Shown: piece after piece, positions 14,991-23,120 of the stretch
Layout of the letters: each line of letters starts with the position of its first letter
Numbering within the stretch: the first letter of the stretch is position 1
Source: Moorena sp. SIO3H5
Lineage (GTDB): Bacteria > Cyanobacteriota > Cyanobacteriia > Cyanobacteriales > Coleofasciculaceae
DNA length: 34,378 nt
Assembly (NCBI RefSeq): GCF_010692395.1
Contig: NZ_JAAHHS010000043.1
Span: forward strand, 1 to 34,378
Direction of reading: 5' to 3'
Made by a program: the position numbers and the translations under genes
The notes under the pieces: generated by a model
Told to the model about the DNA's origin: nothing
Database searches by the model: none
The model's input: the letters and a program-made list of their open reading frames with translations, nothing else

Positions 14991-16340
14991 ATGAAATTAT
15001 TACATCAGGCAAGCACAATTATTAGTGACCGCTATCGAATTGTTGCACCCTTAGGTCAGGGTGGCTTTGGAACAACCTACGAAGCTGAAGATTTAACTAA
15101 CTACAAGCGAGTAGCCCTCAAAGCCATCTCCCTGCGCGGTCTAGAAGACTGGAAAGGGTTAGAACTTTTTGAAAGAGAAGCTAACGTCCTTGCCAAGCTC
15201 AACCATCATGCTATCCCCAAATACTTAGACTACTTCTACATCGACACTCCTGATGACCGCCGTTTTTACCTAATTCAAGAGTTGGTTGGGGGTCAGTCGT
15301 TCAGTGAGTTAGTGAAAAAGGGTTGGTACCCTAGTCACTGGGAAATCAAGGAAATTGCTTTCCAGATTTTGGACATTCTTGAGTACCTCCATCAACTGAA
15401 TCCAGCTGTGATTCACCGAGATATTAAACCACAAAACCTGATTATAAATTCCAAAGGTAACGTGTTTTTGGTGGATTTCGGTGCTGTCAAAGATGTCTAT
15501 CGTAATACGTTAAGCTACGGGGAAACATTTGTTGGCACTTTTGGCTATATGCCACCAGAACAGTTTCAAGGACAAGCATTTTGTGCTTCTGATTTATATA
15601 ATCTAGGGGCAACACTATTGTTTTTGTTAACCCATCGCTCTCCTGCTGATCTACCTCACCAGCGACTCAAGATTGATTTTCGTGGTTCAGTACAGATATC
15701 ACAGCATTTTGCTAACTGGTTAGAGAAGATGCTAGAACCAGCTGTAGAAGATCGATTCCAGTCTGTGGAGGAAGCGATATATGCCTTACGGCAAAAAAAG
15801 TCAATTTCCAGTGCTTTTTCTGATTCTATAATACCACAGCGGCAACAACCTGCTGGTAGTCGCATCATTTTTACAAAAAATTACCAGCGTTTGGTAGCAG
15901 AAATTCCGCCCTGTGGATTAAACGGTAATAACTTGCTTTTGGCTGTCTTGATATTATCTGTAATTAAATTTGTTTTTGTCTGGGAACTGGGGACAATAGT
16001 AACTTTTTTTTCGACTGTATTTTTACTAAAGTTATGGATTATTGTGCTAGTTTTATTGGGACTATTATTTGATATTGCTGGTGAGATATATTTGGAAATT
16101 AACCGATATACCTTTAAGATAGAATGGCATTTATTTGGTTTAAGCTGGCGACAGATTACAGGACGTACAGTAGATATTAAATTTGTTCAACTGGATAGTA
16201 CTGTTAATTTCCTAGGTCAAAAAACTATTACCTGTGCGATTTGGGAAGGAGCCCAACAACACAAATTTGGTTCAAAACTTAGGAAAGTTGAAAAAAGATG
16301 GTTAGTTGAGGAATTGCGCGACTTCCTCGGAGTGATATAG
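14991..16340 (+). CDS. Membrane-anchored Ser/Thr protein kinase
   Basis: The ATG at 14991 has a strong Shine-Dalgarno (TGAGGAG, 14977-14983), giving 449 aa. The N-terminal Hanks-type kinase domain (about 15-270) is complete: LGQGGFG loop (21-27), VALK with Lys44, Glu62 in FEREANVL, HRDIKPQN (142-149), DFG at 162-164, and PPE (188-190) in the activation segment. Two transmembrane segments follow (about 313-331 and 335-360), then a ~90-residue domain with beta-strand character (YLEINRYTFKIEW, FVQLDSTVNFLG) that I do not recognise. The kinase faces the cytoplasm; the tail after two helices should also be cytoplasmic. Such kinases are numerous in filamentous cyanobacteria, with largely unknown targets. 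It appears monocistronic. Confidence 0.9.
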   Translation: MKLLHQASTIISDRYRIVAPLGQGGFGTTYEAEDLTNYKRVALKAISLRGLEDWKGLELFEREANVLAKLNHHAIPKYLDYFYIDTPDDRRFYLIQELVGGQSFSELVKKGWYPSHWEIKEIAFQILDILEYLHQLNPAVIHRDIKPQNLIINSKGNVFLVDFGAVKDVYRNTLSYGETFVGTFGYMPPEQFQGQAFCASDLYNLGATLLFLLTHRSPADLPHQRLKIDFRGSVQISQHFANWLEKMLEPAVEDRFQSVEEAIYALRQKKSISSAFSDSIIPQRQQPAGSRIIFTKNYQRLVAEIPPCGLNGNNLLLAVLILSVIKFVFVWELGTIVTFFSTVFLLKLWIIVLVLLGLLFDIAGEIYLEINRYTFKIEWHLFGLSWRQITGRTVDIKFVQLDSTVNFLGQKTITCAIWEGAQQHKFGSKLRKVEKRWLVEELRDFLGVI

Positions 16341-16351
16341 CGCTACGCTTA

Positions 16352-16492
16352 GCGTCAGAAGTCAGAAGTCAGAAGTCAGAAGTCAGAAGTAAACACTGAT
16401 ACCAAGTTGCGGTCAAAAATACAACTTTCTCTTCCCCCAATTTCCCCATCTCCCGTTTCTCCCCATCTCCCGTTTCTCCCCATCTCCCTATC
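16352..16492. repeat. Two heptad arrays (AGAAGTC; CCCCATCTCCCGTTTCT)
   Basis: Five copies of AGAAGTC (16354-16390) follow the kinase stop codon. After a 45-bp gap comes a pyrimidine-rich array made of CCCCATCTCCC and GTTTCT units (about 16433-16492). They fill the convergent gap between the kinase and the DUF928 gene. Confidence 0.85.
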
Positions 16493-16532
16493 CAACCAAT
16501 CTACTATCTTTGAATACACTTGGTATGACCCA

Positions 16533-17411
16533 CTACTGTGCCACACCCCCCAATCCCACTTGTTCCAGCAAAGCGATAAAATCTGCTCGAATCGAGGAGT
16601 CATTGGGATTAGCAGATTGAGCCTCGTAAAGGGCATCAAGGGCATCAAACCAAGCCCCTGCTTCGGCATAGATGATTGCTTGTTGATGCAGTAACTCAGA
16701 GCTGGAGCTGTTGGTATTTCCAGCAACAGCTGCTAGCTTTTGCTCTAATTCTGGGGGTGGTGATACCCGCTCAATCCAACTCGTATAATAGGTAAACTCA
16801 GACTGGTTTTCCCGTTCAAATTCTAGGGTAACAAACCACATGTATATGTTCCTGTCTTTTTCCTCCAGTCCTGGTGGGTTTGCGATCAGTTCTGGACTGT
16901 TTTCCGGAACTTCTACGGAGATAATCCCTACCTCAGGGGAGTCAATCTTTTTTTCAAATATTGTCTGGTGTTTTACTGTGTCTACCAACGTAAATACTAT
17001 CGGTACGTCTACAGGCTCGGACAAATACCAGAAAAATCTAGGATGACCAGATATAGTCTGTGCAGCGACTTCCTTTGAGGGAATTAACAGCGTCACCAAT
17101 TCACGGGGTAACTGCTCACACCCGCCTCGTGAACCAGACCCATTACTCTTTCGAGGAGCGCTATCGGTTGGTGGAATAAATCGTAAGCGTGAGCCTTTGG
17201 CTGAACTATGTTCGGAACTATTTTGGGAACTATTTTCGGTTTCAGATGAGTTATGATTAGAATCAGCAACCTGACCGTTGACAGATTGCAACCCTTGAGA
17301 ATAGCTTGGTTTAGGGGTGAGTGTGCAAAACAGCAGTACAATTAGGATTGATGTTGTACGTGCCCATGTTGTACGTCCCAATAAATTAATAAATTTAGCG
17401 GTAGTTTTCAT
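16533..17411 (-). CDS. Exported DUF928 protein, full length
   Basis: The 292-aa product begins with a signal peptide (a basic stretch, then hydrophobic ILIVLLFCTL, with a likely cut after SYSQ near residue 39). A polar Ser/Asn-rich linker and the DUF928 domain (about 85-290) follow. Family marks are GCEQLPRELVTLLIPS, FFWYLSEP, EKDRNIYMWFVTLEF and the helical C-terminus with AGAWFDALDALYEA and FIALLEQVGLGGVA. The function is unknown; beta structure and export suggest a periplasmic or surface role. It lies 320 bp downstream of the CHASE2 cyclase on the same strand, a pairing often seen in cyanobacteria, so it may be read from the same promoter or be functionally coupled to the CHASE2 sensor. 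Confidence 0.85.
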   Translation of the reverse strand: MKTTAKFINLLGRTTWARTTSILIVLLFCTLTPKPSYSQGLQSVNGQVADSNHNSSETENSSQNSSEHSSAKGSRLRFIPPTDSAPRKSNGSGSRGGCEQLPRELVTLLIPSKEVAAQTISGHPRFFWYLSEPVDVPIVFTLVDTVKHQTIFEKKIDSPEVGIISVEVPENSPELIANPPGLEEKDRNIYMWFVTLEFERENQSEFTYYTSWIERVSPPPELEQKLAAVAGNTNSSSSELLHQQAIIYAEAGAWFDALDALYEAQSANPNDSSIRADFIALLEQVGLGGVAQ

Positions 17412-17730
17412 AAGTTTATTAAATTATTAAACTAGAATAGACATTTACAAGAATTAGCATTAACCCTTAGTAAAGCCTGAGTTTAAGCTTAATTGTTTCA
17501 GAGAGCTAATTTTTTGGTGCCATGGATTTCTAATCTCAAATCCCGCTGACTCGTTTTCCTGTGGCAGGGAAACGATCAAAGAGTTACGCAGCCATCAACA
17601 CAGGGTGTTTCTAGCAGCGATTAACCAGACTTTCAATTAGACAAAATTGCCTAGAACCAGGTAACTTTTTATACCCAAAACCCTTGAACCAACTCAACGG
17701 TGACTAAATTAGACTTCACAGAACTTAGGA
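17412..17730. other. Gap between cyclase and DUF928 genes, with one hairpin
   Basis: No gene is seen. An 8-bp inverted repeat with one wobble (CGTTTTCC / GGGAAACG, 17552-17574) with a 7-base loop is present, not followed by a T-run on either strand. The rest is unremarkable AT-rich DNA that may hold the DUF928 promoter. Confidence 0.45.
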
Positions 17731-19983
17731 TCAATTCCTTATTACTGACTCGTAGAGAGATTCTAGTTTTGCTGATATCTTTGGAGGGACAGCAGTTAAC
17801 CGGATGTAAAAACTTCCCGGTTCTGCTGTTTTTTCTAAAACCTTGGCGTAGATGTCCTCACTGGGTTGCTTCACATTATCTAGATCGAGTAAGTTGAGCT
17901 TAATATTACTCAGTGGCTCAGGGATAGCAGAGCTGTCGTTGCTGTTAGCACTAAGCTTAGCTCCCTTACTGGAAATCTCTACTAAACGTCCAGTGTAGAC
18001 CGAATTACTGATATGCTTTCCATCTAGAAAAGCATAATTAAATTGTAGCTCAATTTGTTGGTTAACGTGGAAAAATGTTTCTTGCTGTTTGGGTAAAAAT
18101 AAGTTATAATTATGCCGAATTCCACCCACTTCATAGATAGTAATTGGCTGTTTAATTCCCTTTGGTTTTACCTGTATTTGACCGTCAATTCTTAAAAATT
18201 CGCCAGTTTCTTCCAAAGTGGAAGGAGAAATCATAACTTGACCACCAGTTGTATAAGATTCGATCCGGTAAGCCAGGTTAACGGCGCTGCCAATAACACT
18301 ATATTTGGTGCGTTTTTCGGAACCAATATTCCCAAGTACAACCACACCCGTATTGATACCGATGCCCATTTCCAGTTTTGGATAGCCCAACTGCTCGATT
18401 TGCTCATTGACACTAGTCATGGCTAACTGCATGGCTACTGCACAAGCCACTGCTCTGTGGGCATCATCCTCTTGAAAGGTGGGAGCACCAAAAAGCACTA
18501 AAATCCCATCCCCCATGAACTCGTCGATAGTTCCTTGATAAGCAGTAATCACATCTGCCATGTGACCCAAATAGATGTTGAGAATTTTGACTACCTCTTG
18601 GGGATGTAACCGTTCTGAGATCCCAGTGAAGCCTCTTAAATCAGAGGTCAAGATGGTAATTTTCCGGTTTTCACCCCCGAGTTTTTGTTTATCTGGGTTC
18701 TCTAGCAAATCCGCCACTACTTGGTCAGTTAGGTAACGTCCAAAGGTGTGACGAATCTCTTTAGCAGTGCTAGCAACGTAAGCTGTGATGGCAACTGCAG
18801 ACCCACTTAAGGCTAACAATGGCGGTATCACCGGGAGCCACCAACCCTTCAAAAACGCTCCATAGGTACTTCCGAATAATGCCCCTGTAGCCACCACGGT
18901 AATCGCAGTTCTCCTCAAGGAAAGCCCTCCGAGACCCCCAAGATAGCGCCATTTCCAAGTTAGAGTCGCACCGACGAAAGACCAGCCTACAATCCACAGG
19001 ATTTCCACAGGCTCAGACCAGGTTTTGAGCAAGGGACGACCATCTTCCACAGCACTAATAATTTGGCTGACCATGTTAGCTTGGACTTCCACCCCAGTCG
19101 TTGACTCCCGCATAGTAGTGTCATTACTGTAGGGGGTGTAGAAATAATCATGTAAACTGACCGCAGTTGTACCAATTAAAACGATGGCATCATTGATCAA
19201 GTGATCTGGAATGTTATCTTCCAGAACGTCGGTCATCGTTACCATACGGAAGGTTCCCGCTGCTCCGCGATAGTTCAAGAAAATCTGGTAACCGCCATCA
19301 TCGATTCCCACATAACCACCGTCATTGCTGGCCAAAGGGCGAAACATGGCCTTGCCCCACTGGAAAATTCTGGGATCTTGCTGTAATGGTTCAGGAAAAA
19401 GGTTTTTTGACTCTAAATAAATTCCTGCTAGGAGCAGACTAAAGGAGGGCTTTAGGCGATCATTTACCTTCAAAGAAAGTAAGCTGCGCCGCAGGATACC
19501 ATCCATATCGTTTAGGACATTATTAGCACCCACTAGACCACGTTCACTGAGAATCGGTGGAGAAGGCACCGCATTGTCAGGGTTGTCTTGATTGATTAAT
19601 TCAATACCAACTAAGTTAGGTGTGGTTTCAAACACCTTGAGTAAATCACCATGACCAGGTTCAACGGGAAAATCCCGATACAGGTCAAGACCAATGGCTG
19701 CAGGATTTCGAGCTTTGATTTTGTCTAAAAGTTGGGCAAGCATCCGATCAGTGATTGGCCAACGTCCAGCACGCTTTAAATCTGCCTCACTCATAGCCAC
19801 AATCACAATCCGTTCATCCGTAGGTTCCTTCGGACGCCAACAAAAGTATTGGTCGAGAGCTGCTAGTTCGTAAGGCTGTAACCAGCCGAGTAGCCTGAAA
19901 GCGATCGCAATTCCAGCCACCACCGGTGTCGTAATTAGAACACCGCGCCATTCCCATAGTTGTTGTTTTAGTGGTTGCCACAT
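17731..19983 (-). CDS. CHASE2 sensor adenylate/guanylate cyclase with PilZ-like C-terminus
   Basis: The start is the ATG at 19983 (750 aa, MWQPLKQQ). The reading frame stays open for 42 more codons only because it runs through a heptad array with no stops, giving a false LLPLAFC-type N-terminus. An N-terminal helix (13-33) leads to an extracytoplasmic CHASE2 domain (about 40-320: IVIVAMSEADL, AAIGLDLYRDFP, VLIGTTAVSLHD, TGVEVQANMV). Three hydrophobic segments follow (about 325-400), then a class III cyclase domain (440-620). Metal-binding Asp448 (TSDLRGF) and Asp492 (FMGDG), Lys557, and Asn569/Arg573 (VNLAYR) are present; Ser566 stands where many adenylate cyclases have Asp. Residues 630-740 resemble a PilZ domain (GRLVEISSKGAKLSA), an uncommon addition. 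It probably makes cAMP in response to a periplasmic signal. Confidence 0.88.
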   Translation of the reverse strand: MWQPLKQQLWEWRGVLITTPVVAGIAIAFRLLGWLQPYELAALDQYFCWRPKEPTDERIVIVAMSEADLKRAGRWPITDRMLAQLLDKIKARNPAAIGLDLYRDFPVEPGHGDLLKVFETTPNLVGIELINQDNPDNAVPSPPILSERGLVGANNVLNDMDGILRRSLLSLKVNDRLKPSFSLLLAGIYLESKNLFPEPLQQDPRIFQWGKAMFRPLASNDGGYVGIDDGGYQIFLNYRGAAGTFRMVTMTDVLEDNIPDHLINDAIVLIGTTAVSLHDYFYTPYSNDTTMRESTTGVEVQANMVSQIISAVEDGRPLLKTWSEPVEILWIVGWSFVGATLTWKWRYLGGLGGLSLRRTAITVVATGALFGSTYGAFLKGWWLPVIPPLLALSGSAVAITAYVASTAKEIRHTFGRYLTDQVVADLLENPDKQKLGGENRKITILTSDLRGFTGISERLHPQEVVKILNIYLGHMADVITAYQGTIDEFMGDGILVLFGAPTFQEDDAHRAVACAVAMQLAMTSVNEQIEQLGYPKLEMGIGINTGVVVLGNIGSEKRTKYSVIGSAVNLAYRIESYTTGGQVMISPSTLEETGEFLRIDGQIQVKPKGIKQPITIYEVGGIRHNYNLFLPKQQETFFHVNQQIELQFNYAFLDGKHISNSVYTGRLVEISSKGAKLSANSNDSSAIPEPLSNIKLNLLDLDNVKQPSEDIYAKVLEKTAEPGSFYIRLTAVPPKISAKLESLYESVIRN

Positions 19984-20032
19984 CTTACAGTTTTCAATTG
20001 GGTGAGGTACTTTCGTTATGGGTTTTAGGGAG

Positions 20033-20112
20033 CAGGCAAGAGGCAAGAGGCAAGAGGCAAGAGGCAAAAGGCAAAAGGCAAGAGGCAAGAGGCAAAAGGC
20101 AAGAGGCAAGAG
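20033..20112. repeat. Heptad array (AGGCAAG/AGGCAAA), 11 copies
   Basis: Tandem AGGCAAG and AGGCAAA heptads lie just upstream of the cyclase start. Because 7 is not a multiple of 3 and no frame hits a stop, the cyclase frame is extended artificially through them. Confidence 0.92.
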
Positions 20113-20353
20113 TGAAAAAAACCTGTGTACCTCATAATTATGAAAAAAAATATTACAGTTGAACCCTTAAAGGCTCTCTCTTAGCTTTGGATCGATTCAG
20201 TCCTCAAAAAATTGTTTCTTCTGGAAAGGGTGATTGACAATAATAGAGCTATGGGTCACTACAAATGTATTAGTGGGTGCATCTCAATGTATGCAAAAAC
20301 ACTTAGCACAATAGAAGGCTAATATAATGTTATGATAGTTAATCTTAATAAAA

Positions 20354-20406
20354 ATCTCCCCCATCTCCCCATCTCCCCATCTCCCCATCTCCCCATCTCC
20401 CCACCC
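20354..20406. repeat. Heptad array (CCCCATCT type)
   Basis: About seven CCCCATCT/CCCCACCCT units. This is the reverse complement of the array at 6765-6841. Confidence 0.9.
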
Positions 20407-20668
20407 TCCCCACACTTCCGGGAGTGATAAATTGACAACAAAAAGCTGATAGCTGATAGCTTAAGTCCTTTATTTCCAAAGCTTTTCAAATCTCCTATCC
20501 TATTTTAATAACTTTCTCAGGGTTATCTCATACTTTTCAAAGACTCAGTTAAGATAGGTTAAATACTTTGAATATTAATTACATAGATTGGAATTAAACC
20601 AACACTGTTTTAGGTTAATTCTGTCTACGGATTTATGAGTCAGTTCTGATATTCGGGAGAGTTCTGTG

Positions 20669-20989
20669 ATGAAAGATATGAAAAAAACCGTAATGGTAAG
20701 CGCTGCCTTGACTAGTGTCTTGGCTCTAGGTTTAGGTGTAGCATCTGAAAACGCCTTGGCCGGGAAGCCAGGAATGGAAAAATGTGCTGGTATCGTTAAG
20801 GCGGGGATGAATGATTGTGGAGCCAACGGCCATAGTTGCTCCGGGAAGGCTGCGGTAGATAGCGATCCTAATGAGTGGATCTACGTTGCTGAAGGCACTT
20901 GCGACAAGATTGTTGGTGGTACAATAGTTCCACCAAAAACCTCCAGCCAGGACACTGAAAAGCCAACCGAGAGTGCCCAAGCCAATTAA
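20669..20989 (+). CDS. bufA: DUF2282 family bufferin precursor (copper-linked RiPP)
   Basis: The ATG at 20669 follows a GGGAGA Shine-Dalgarno (20655-20660); the GTG three bases earlier is an alternative. The 106-aa product has a signal peptide (KK, then [16 protein letters not shown], with ALA near residue 31). The compact core has four cysteines in DUF2282 positions: C39 ([11 protein letters not shown]), C50 and C57 ([10 protein letters not shown]), C78 (VAEGTC), plus the conserved DPNEWIYV. Family knowledge: bufferins are exported peptides whose cysteines are modified by a DUF692 enzyme and help protect against copper. Both expected partners follow on the same strand. The C-terminal ~20 residues ([15 protein letters not shown]) are a disordered tail. 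The long 253-bp gap to bufB holds a duplicated hairpin repeat. Confidence 0.85.
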   Translation: MKDMKKTVMVSAALTSVLALGLGVASENALAGKPGMEKCAGIVKAGMNDCGANGHSCSGKAAVDSDPNEWIYVAEGTCDKIVGGTIVPPKTSSQDTEKPTESAQAN

Positions 20990-21038
20990 ACCAAGCTATC
21001 AGCAGGCTGCGCACTCAGCTATCAGCTTATGAATCATG

Positions 21039-21168
21039 GCTGAGTAGGGTTATGTACACAGATCCCCCCTAACCCCCCTTAAGAAAGGGGGGAATTAGAT
21101 TCAGCTGAGTAGGGTTATGCATACAGATCCCCCCTAACCCCCCTTAAGAAAGGGGGGAATTAGATTCA
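21039..21168 (+). repeat. Tandem duplication of a 65-bp hairpin-bearing repeat
   Basis: Two copies (21039-21103 and 21104-21168) differ at only a few bases. Each reads GCTGAGTAGGGTTATG, then GATCCCCCCTAACCCCCC, TTAAGAAAGGGGGG and AATTAGATTC. The C-run and G-run can pair, so the mRNA between bufA and bufB would carry two stem-loops. They could stabilise or attenuate the transcript so that bufA is made in excess. Confidence 0.85.
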
Positions 21169-21242
21169 TCTGAAATGCTTGCTGCTGATATCTTACTACT
21201 ACCATGGATAAATACTAACAATAATGCCATGACAAACATCCT

Positions 21243-22085
21243 ATGACAACTCACCTTCCTTCAGCTTCAATTAACGGTGCTGGAATCGGTTTACGCTCGG
21301 CCCATTATCAAGATATCCTTACTGATCAACATACTATACCTTGGTTTGAGGTATTATTAGATAATTATTTAACGTCTCAGGGTTTACCACTCCACTATTT
21401 AGAAAAAGTTCGCCAAAACTATCCCGTTACGTTGCATGGCATCGGTATGTCTTTGGGGTCAACAGACCCTTTAGATTTAGAGTATTTGACAAATTTAAAA
21501 GAGTTAGCCCAGCAGATTGAACCAGCATACATTTCCGATCACCTATCCTGGATTTCCGTTAATGGTCACTATCTTAACGATTTAATTCCTCTTCCTTATA
21601 CCGAAGCAGTGATAGAACATGTAGCCCAACGGATCTTGCAAGCTCAGGAATTTCTAGGTTGTCGGATTTTGATAGAAAACCCATCGGCTTATGTGAGCTT
21701 CACAGATTCAACTATGCCAGAATGGGTATTTATCCAACAATTGTTAGAAAAAGCCGATTGTTACTTGCTGCTAGATGTCAACAATCTTTATGTCACTGCT
21801 ACTAATCAAGGATTTGACCCCCTTGATTATTTGAATACAATACCAGCAACCAGGGTCAAACAAATTCACTTAGCAGGGTATGAAGAACGGGAAGATTATC
21901 TATATGATACCCACGGTTATCCTGTTCATCCTCCAGTGTGGGAATTGTATCAAGCAACATTAGAGCGCTTTGGTCCAGTGCCTACTCTGATTGAATGGGA
22001 TACTGATATCCCAGCTTTTGAGGTATTAATGACTCAAGCTAGTAAAGCTCAGGAGTATTTAAATCAAGTAAGTAGATGGAATTGA
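21243..22085 (+). CDS. bufB: DUF692 multinuclear iron-dependent oxidase (BufB/MbnB-like)
   Basis: The 280-aa protein has the length and motifs of the DUF692/MNIO family, TIM-barrel enzymes with two or three irons that oxidise peptide cysteines. Candidate metal-binding and conserved residues in order are E36 (WFEVLLDNY), H65 (LHGIGMSLG), D99/H100 (ISDHLSW), E145 (IENPSAY), D178 (LLLDVNN), H209 (QIHLAGY), D222/H224 (DTHG) and E251 (IEWDTD). The GIGLR start (GAGIGLRSAHY) is also typical. In bufferin systems this enzyme converts precursor cysteines to thiooxazole-type groups. Its stop overlaps the start of bufC by 10 bp, indicating translational coupling. Confidence 0.9.
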   Translation: MTTHLPSASINGAGIGLRSAHYQDILTDQHTIPWFEVLLDNYLTSQGLPLHYLEKVRQNYPVTLHGIGMSLGSTDPLDLEYLTNLKELAQQIEPAYISDHLSWISVNGHYLNDLIPLPYTEAVIEHVAQRILQAQEFLGCRILIENPSAYVSFTDSTMPEWVFIQQLLEKADCYLLLDVNNLYVTATNQGFDPLDYLNTIPATRVKQIHLAGYEEREDYLYDTHGYPVHPPVWELYQATLERFGPVPTLIEWDTDIPAFEVLMTQASKAQEYLNQVSRWN

Positions 22086-22855
22086 GGACACTACAACAGT
22101 TATTTTACGATGCTGTTTTTGAAAATAATCCTGCCAGTACACAAACCCTTGCTCAACACATCAAAGCAGCTAAACAATTGACCCCTGGTGAAGGGTTAGC
22201 CATTTATCGTAGCAGTGTCCTAGGCAACCTGAGCCAAACCTTAATGTCAATTTATCCAGTCTGCTGTTGTTTGGTGGGAGAGAAATTTTTTGAGGGAACA
22301 GCGAGAAGCTATATCCAACGCTTTCCTTCTATATCAATGGATTTAGGAAATTATGGTGAGCACTTTCCTGATTTTTTGGCCAATTTTGAGCCAGCAAAAC
22401 AGTTACCCTATTTACCAGATGTGGCGCGGTTAGAGTGGCACTGGCATCGGGTGTTTAATGGTGAAGAAGCTACCAAGTTAGATGTCCAAGCATTGAGTAC
22501 AGTTCCCCAAGAAAAATGGGGAGAACTGATTTTCCATTTACCTAAAAATAGTGTTCTGATCGAGTCGGCTTACCCGATCCATCGCATTTGGGAAGTTAAT
22601 CAGCCTGAATACGAAGGTGATCAGCAAGTGAATTTGGATGAAGGCGGGATACAACTATTCCTCTGGCGCAATGGTTATGATATGCGCATTGAGCTGCCAA
22701 CAAAAGCAGAATGGCAACTGCTGAAGGCTTTTCAAGGGGAAAATCGATTTGAAGCCATTTGTCAAGACCTGGCTGCTGATGAATTAGCTATTGATGTAGC
22801 ATCTGAATTACCGCAATTTGTCCAACGTGGATGGATTGCAAGGTTTTCGATTTAG
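22076..22855 (+). CDS. bufC: DUF2063 partner protein (BufC/MbnC-like)
   Basis: The 259-aa protein belongs to the DUF2063 family, the usual partner of DUF692 enzymes. The N-terminal half is a helical domain with the family pattern (LQQLFYDAVF, GLAIYRSSVLGNLSQTL, YPVCCCLVGEKFFEGTARSYI, DLGNYGEHFPDFL, YLPDVARLEWHWHRVF). The C-terminal half is a mixed domain (IHRIWEVNQ, IQLFLWRNGYDMRIELP) of the kind thought to hold the precursor peptide. The gene starts inside the last codons of bufB (ATG at 22076). Downstream lie only tRNA relics and an insertion sequence, so the operon ends here. No DoxX-type membrane protein (often present as bufD) is found next to it. Confidence 0.88.
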   Translation: MELRTLQQLFYDAVFENNPASTQTLAQHIKAAKQLTPGEGLAIYRSSVLGNLSQTLMSIYPVCCCLVGEKFFEGTARSYIQRFPSISMDLGNYGEHFPDFLANFEPAKQLPYLPDVARLEWHWHRVFNGEEATKLDVQALSTVPQEKWGELIFHLPKNSVLIESAYPIHRIWEVNQPEYEGDQQVNLDEGGIQLFLWRNGYDMRIELPTKAEWQLLKAFQGENRFEAICQDLAADELAIDVASELPQFVQRGWIARFSI

Positions 22856-22888
22856 ACGTATCGTCACACAGAAGGATTTCAGCTTATT

Positions 22889-22974
22889 TCCGTAGAACAG
22901 GAGTCGAACCTCCAGTAGACTTACATCCACAACTGCGCGCGCAAACAGCTTGCTTTGCCAATAGCGACCTCTCC
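22889..22974 (-). pseudogene. Degenerate tRNA-like sequence
   Basis: Read on the minus strand, the 3' part has a clear T-arm (GGAGG TTCGACT CC) followed by a 7-base acceptor-like strand and A. The middle has a D-arm-like GCT-ATTGGCAA-AGC. The presumed 5' acceptor (GGAGAGG) does not pair with the 3' strand (TCTACGG), and no clean anticodon stem forms. It is probably a decayed tRNA from the same cluster as the next two. Confidence 0.45.
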
Positions 22975-22978
22975 AGAA

Positions 22979-23062
22979 TGGGTTGGGTAGGATTTGAAGC
23001 TACGGCGCACAGAGGCATCCGTTTTACAGACGGCTTCCTTCACCGGACTTGGATACCAACCC
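22979..23062 (-). tRNA. tRNA-Tyr(GTA)-like gene, probably degenerate
   Basis: The 84-nt minus-strand sequence folds as a class II tRNA. The acceptor stem is GGGTTGG/CCAACCC with discriminator A, the D-arm has CCGG for the G18-G19 positions, and the anticodon arm is CCGT-CTGTAAA-ACGG with anticodon GTA. A variable arm and a T-arm (GTAGC TTCAAAT CCTAC) follow. Base 53 of the T-stem is C, breaking the almost invariant G53-C61 pair, and the D-stem lacks G10. It could be a divergent functional copy or a pseudogene; its place among broken tRNA fragments favours the latter. Confidence 0.5.
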
Positions 23063-23071
23063 AATTGACAG

Positions 23072-23118
23072 TACCCCTGACAGGATTTGAACCTGTAGAA
23101 AACCCGTTTTAACAAGAG
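23072..23118 (-). pseudogene. 3' fragment of a tRNA (Asn-like anticodon loop)
   Basis: On the minus strand TTGTTAA looks like an anticodon loop with GTT, followed by AACGGG, a T-arm (ACAGG TTCAAAT CCTGT), acceptor CAGGGGT and A. The 5' half is missing: the sequence upstream is the end of the TnpB element at 23121, so the tRNA was probably broken by that insertion or by later rearrangement. Confidence 0.5.
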
Positions 23119-23120
23119 TC

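Larger units (their letters stand above)
19984..20668. other. Intergenic region between divergent cyclase and bufferin genes
   Basis: This contains the two heptad arrays listed separately (20033-20112 and 20354-20406) and AT-rich DNA near 20520-20640 that should hold the bufferin promoter. No further gene is supported. Confidence 0.5.

Noticed and set aside
19984..20109. Hydrophobic N-terminal extension of the cyclase as a signal peptide
   Set aside because: It is a translation of the AGGCAAG/AGGCAAA heptad array; the ATG at 19983 gives a normal CHASE2 protein start.
22831..23112. 93-aa plus-strand ORF after bufC as a fourth bufferin gene
   Set aside because: It is an antisense reading of the tRNA-like sequences; phrases such as GFEPVENPF arise from T-arm complements. 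It has no family features.
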